DNA from: an uncultured Bacteroidales bacterium
GTDB taxonomy: Bacteria; Bacteroidota; Bacteroidia; Bacteroidales; Muribaculaceae
Assembly: GCA_945829225.1 (NCBI GenBank)
Contig: CALZTY010000001.1
Location: 92,434-156,433 of the forward strand
Direction: 5' to 3'
DNA: 64,000 bases
Position numbers and translations under genes: made by a program. Under the pieces are notes generated by a model, which did no database searches, had not been told where the DNA came from, and saw only the letters and a list, made by a program, of their open reading frames with translations. Shown here piece by piece: positions 62,094 through 64,000 of the stretch (its first letter is position 1; each line of letters opens with the position of its first letter).

Positions 62094-63391
62094 CCACACA
62101 CCGACCTCCCCATATCAACGGACTGCTGGCTCTTTCGCCGGCGTTCGTGTTTTTAATACTCTACCTCGGCGCTTCGCTCATCACCGGCGACTTCTACAGC
62201 GTGCCGGTGAGCGTTGCCTTGGTGGCAGCCTCGGTGTGGAGTGTCATCATCTTCCGCGGTCGCTCTCTGCAGCACCGCATCACCGTATTCTCGCGTGCCG
62301 CCGGGCGCGAGAATATATTATATATGGTGTGGGTCTTTGTCCTTGCCGGTGCTTTCGCCGCCCTTGCCAAGGGCATCGGCGCCATCGATGCCACAGTGCG
62401 CCTCACCATGATGTGCTGCCCTGCCGGATTTGTCCTCCCGGCGATTTTCATCGCTGCCTGCATCATCAGTATGTCGGTGGGCACATCGGTGGGCACTGTC
62501 GTGGCGCTCACACCATTGGTGGTCGAGTTTGCCAAGGCTACCGACGTGGCTGTCCCCCTCTATGTGGCTGCAGTCCTCGGCGGCGCTTTCTTCGGCGACA
62601 ACCTCTCCTTCATCTCCGACACCACCATCGCTGCCACGCGCTCCCAGGGCTGTAAGATGTCCGACAAGTTCAAAGCCAATTTTCGCATCGCTCTCCCGGC
62701 AGCCATCATTGTCCTCGCGATATACACCTATCTCGGCTTGGACGGCGGCACCGCCCCCGCTATAGGCTCCTCCTTCACTTGGAGCGATGTGTGGCTTGTG
62801 TTGCCCTATCTACTCGTCATCATCCTGGCGCTCATTGGCATCAACGTCACCGTTGTGCTCCTCAGCGGCATCTTCGCCGCCTTGGCATGCGCCATCCCTC
62901 AGGGCTTGCAATGGCTCGAGGCTGCCCGACTGATGGGTGACGGCATCGGCTCGATGAGCGAACTCATTGTCATCACCATGCTCGCTGCCGGCATGCTCGG
63001 CATCATCACCGCCGCCGGCGGCATCGATGCCCTCCTGCGCTCGATTGCTCGCCTCAAGCCCGGCTTCCGCGGTGCCCAGGGAGCCATCTGCCTTATCACC
63101 GGTGCTGTTAACCTCTGCACCGCCAACAACACCGTGGCTATCATCACCGCCGGTCCACTATGCCGCTCTATTGCAACCAAATACGACATCGCCCCGCGTC
63201 GCAGCGCTTCGCTCATGGACACCTCCTCGTGCATCATGCAATGTCTCATCCCCTACGGCGCTCAGACCCTCCTCGCCACCGGGCTCGCCGGCATTTCGCC
63301 TGCCGCCCCTTGGCAATACCTCTACTACCCCTGGGCGCTCTTCCTCTGCCTCGCTATAGGTATCCTTATCACCAAAAAGTCTCGTCAATGA
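62090..63391 (+). CDS. NhaC-family Na+/H+ antiporter-like transporter
   Basis: A 433-residue membrane protein with about 11-12 helices. NhaC-type segments include SMSVGTSVGTVVALTPLVVEFA, GGAFFGDNLSFISDTTIAATRSQGCKMSDKF and AVNLCTANNTVAIITAGPLCRSIA. The family exchanges Na+ for H+ or for organic substrates. With nqr providing sodium export, exchange could export lactate or tune pH, but this is speculative. It overlaps the esterase gene upstream and the small gene downstream by 4 bp each. Confidence 0.88.
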   Translation: MTTHRPPHINGLLALSPAFVFLILYLGASLITGDFYSVPVSVALVAASVWSVIIFRGRSLQHRITVFSRAAGRENILYMVWVFVLAGAFAALAKGIGAIDATVRLTMMCCPAGFVLPAIFIAACIISMSVGTSVGTVVALTPLVVEFAKATDVAVPLYVAAVLGGAFFGDNLSFISDTTIAATRSQGCKMSDKFKANFRIALPAAIIVLAIYTYLGLDGGTAPAIGSSFTWSDVWLVLPYLLVIILALIGINVTVVLLSGIFAALACAIPQGLQWLEAARLMGDGIGSMSELIVITMLAAGMLGIITAAGGIDALLRSIARLKPGFRGAQGAICLITGAVNLCTANNTVAIITAGPLCRSIATKYDIAPRRSASLMDTSSCIMQCLIPYGAQTLLATGLAGISPAAPWQYLYYPWALFLCLAIGILITKKSRQ

Positions 63392-63573
63392 AACTCCTCA
63401 AACGCATCGGCACATTCCTCGGCGAAATGTTAGCCATTCAGTGGCTCATCGATTGCTGCTCCGGCGAGCCGGGCAGCGACTCCCTTCCCACCCACATCGA
63501 CATCAATTCATCTCAGTACAACGACCTCGAGAACCAATTAGACGAACTCGAGGAACTCGACGATTTCGACTGA
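63388..63573 (+). CDS. Small protein with amphipathic start and acidic tail, function unknown
   Basis: A 61-residue protein starting at ATG 63388, which overlaps the antiporter stop as ATGA, a strong sign that it is real and co-translated. The N-terminus is hydrophobic and basic (MKLLKRIGTFLGEMLAIQWL) with a CC pair at 23-24, and the C-terminus is very acidic (LENQLDELEELDDFD). It could be a small membrane-associated partner of the antiporter. I recognise no family. Confidence 0.55.
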   Translation: MKLLKRIGTFLGEMLAIQWLIDCCSGEPGSDSLPTHIDINSSQYNDLENQLDELEELDDFD

Positions 63574-63687
63574 TATCTTTTTAATTCCTTATAGTGTATT
63601 ATTAAGACAAAATTTTTAAATCCTTAATGGCGGCATTGCTGCTGGTGTAGGGACCTGTTGCCGATGCTCAGTCCAATATGTTGAATG

Positions 63688-63712
63688 GTCAGACTCATCT
63701 AACGAGTCTGAC
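63688..63712 (+). repeat. Perfect 9-bp palindrome GTCAGACTC/GAGTCTGAC
   Basis: GTCAGACTC (63688-63696), 7-nt loop, GAGTCTGAC (63704-63712). It is the first hairpin after the salvage operon and could terminate it, although the following sequence (AAATTCTC) is not a U-run. It may also be part of an extragenic palindromic element with the next hairpin. Confidence 0.7.
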
Positions 63713-63761
63713 AAATTCTCACAAACCATTGTAAATCAATGTGATATTGATATTCCGGTAG

Positions 63762-63781
63762 GGATGTGATACATCACGTCC
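63762..63781. repeat. Palindrome GGATGTGAT/ATCACGTCC inside a larger inverted pair
   Basis: GGATGTGAT (63762-63770), two bases, ATCACGTCC (63773-63781): 9 bp with one G-T pair. A wider pairing TAGGGAT (63759-63765) with ATCCCTA (63812-63818 approximately) competes with it. It resembles extragenic palindromic elements. Confidence 0.6.
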
Positions 63782-63907
63782 GGGGTAGCCGTGCCCTAAG
63801 CAACCCGCCAAATCCCTATCTCCAATTCACATTCATCAGACCACCCACCATCTGTTTTCCAGCTATTATCACGGTTTGAAGAAGTGTTATAAATAGTTAA
63901 ATATGTC

Positions 63908-63922
63908 TTACGTGGCACGTAA
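63908..63922. repeat. Palindrome TTACGTG-G-CACGTAA
   Basis: A perfect 7-bp inverted repeat around one base, of the size and shape of a dimeric transcription-factor site. It is followed by an A+T-rich stretch and the end of the window. No target gene can be assigned. Confidence 0.5.
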
Positions 63923-64000
63923 TTGTTATTTATTTAAATAATTAATATTATTGCTGTCCGATAAAAGTTGACGGGCACAACGATATCCGGCTCGGCTGCT

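Larger units (their letters stand above)
63574..64000. other. Non-coding end of window with several palindromes; no gene recognised
   Basis: About 430 bases after the operon hold no convincing gene on either strand. They contain three palindromes (entered separately) and the word TCCGATAAAA (63957-63966), which also appears in the gyrB-rsgA repeats. A minus-strand frame entering from beyond the window reads to a stop near 63952, but is too short to identify. Confidence 0.5.

Noticed and set aside
63938..64000. End of an insertion sequence or transposase gene at the window edge
   Set aside because: The short minus-strand frame and the word TCCGATAAAA are suggestive only; no transposase motif or paired terminal repeat is visible inside the window.

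Overview
The window reads as a chromosome segment of a Bacteroidota bacterium, most likely order Bacteroidales and plausibly Muribaculaceae (inference). Supporting signs are repeated promoters of the form TTG/TTTG, 19-21 bp, TAnnTTTG; few Shine-Dalgarno sites; a PorX homologue; a MoxR-Bat (aerotolerance) operon; a complete nqrABCDEF operon; a fused DAHP synthase/chorismate mutase; and a tmRNA with tag GENNLALAA. No rRNA, tRNA, CRISPR array or complete insertion sequence was seen.

Layout. 1-1923 (+): 3' end of porX, then tsaE and a biotin ligase. 1954-5111: an A+T-rich stretch with an unidentified exported protein, the tmRNA gene and an AbiE-type toxin-antitoxin pair behind a large palindrome. 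5194-12746 (-): a tightly overlapping operon with a MINPP-like phosphatase, two FdtA-like cupins, a sugar aminotransferase, mtaB, an LpxL-like acyltransferase, a glycosyltransferase and the aromatic enzyme. 13048-23633 (-): serC-serA, a membrane acyltransferase, and an exopolysaccharide export set (Wza, Wzc, Wzy-like, Wzx-like, GT4). 23793-24368 (+): a lone membrane protein. 24369-30088 (-): folB, rnr, gyrB and rsgA. 30094-38314 (-): MoxR, DUF58, a BatD-like protein and BatA-E. 38531-45072 (-): an outer-membrane beta-barrel protein and nqrA-F. 45200-45450 (-): a probable free-standing structured RNA with its own promoter and terminator. 45611-63573 (+): a long peptidoglycan degradation and salvage block.

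The last block is the most coherent system. A secreted NlpC/P60 lipoprotein and a large amidase/golvesin-type protein precede a near-continuous operon: glycosyltransferase, DUF4922 protein with GalT/HIT-like motifs, SpoIID/LytB-domain protein without a visible signal peptide, AmpG-like transporter, NamZ-type (DUF1343) exo-muramidase, FAD/Fe-S D-lactate dehydrogenase-like enzyme, NagX/HGSNAT-like membrane acyltransferase, MurK-type kinase, MurQ etherase, SGNH esterase, NhaC antiporter and a 61-residue acidic-tailed protein. MurQ releases D-lactate from MurNAc-6-phosphate and the adjacent oxidoreductase is of the type that oxidises it, so the operon appears able to take in wall fragments, split and phosphorylate the sugars, and recover energy from the lactyl ether. 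The roles of the glycosyltransferase, DUF4922 and SpoIID members are not explained by the known pathway and are the best candidates for new biology here.
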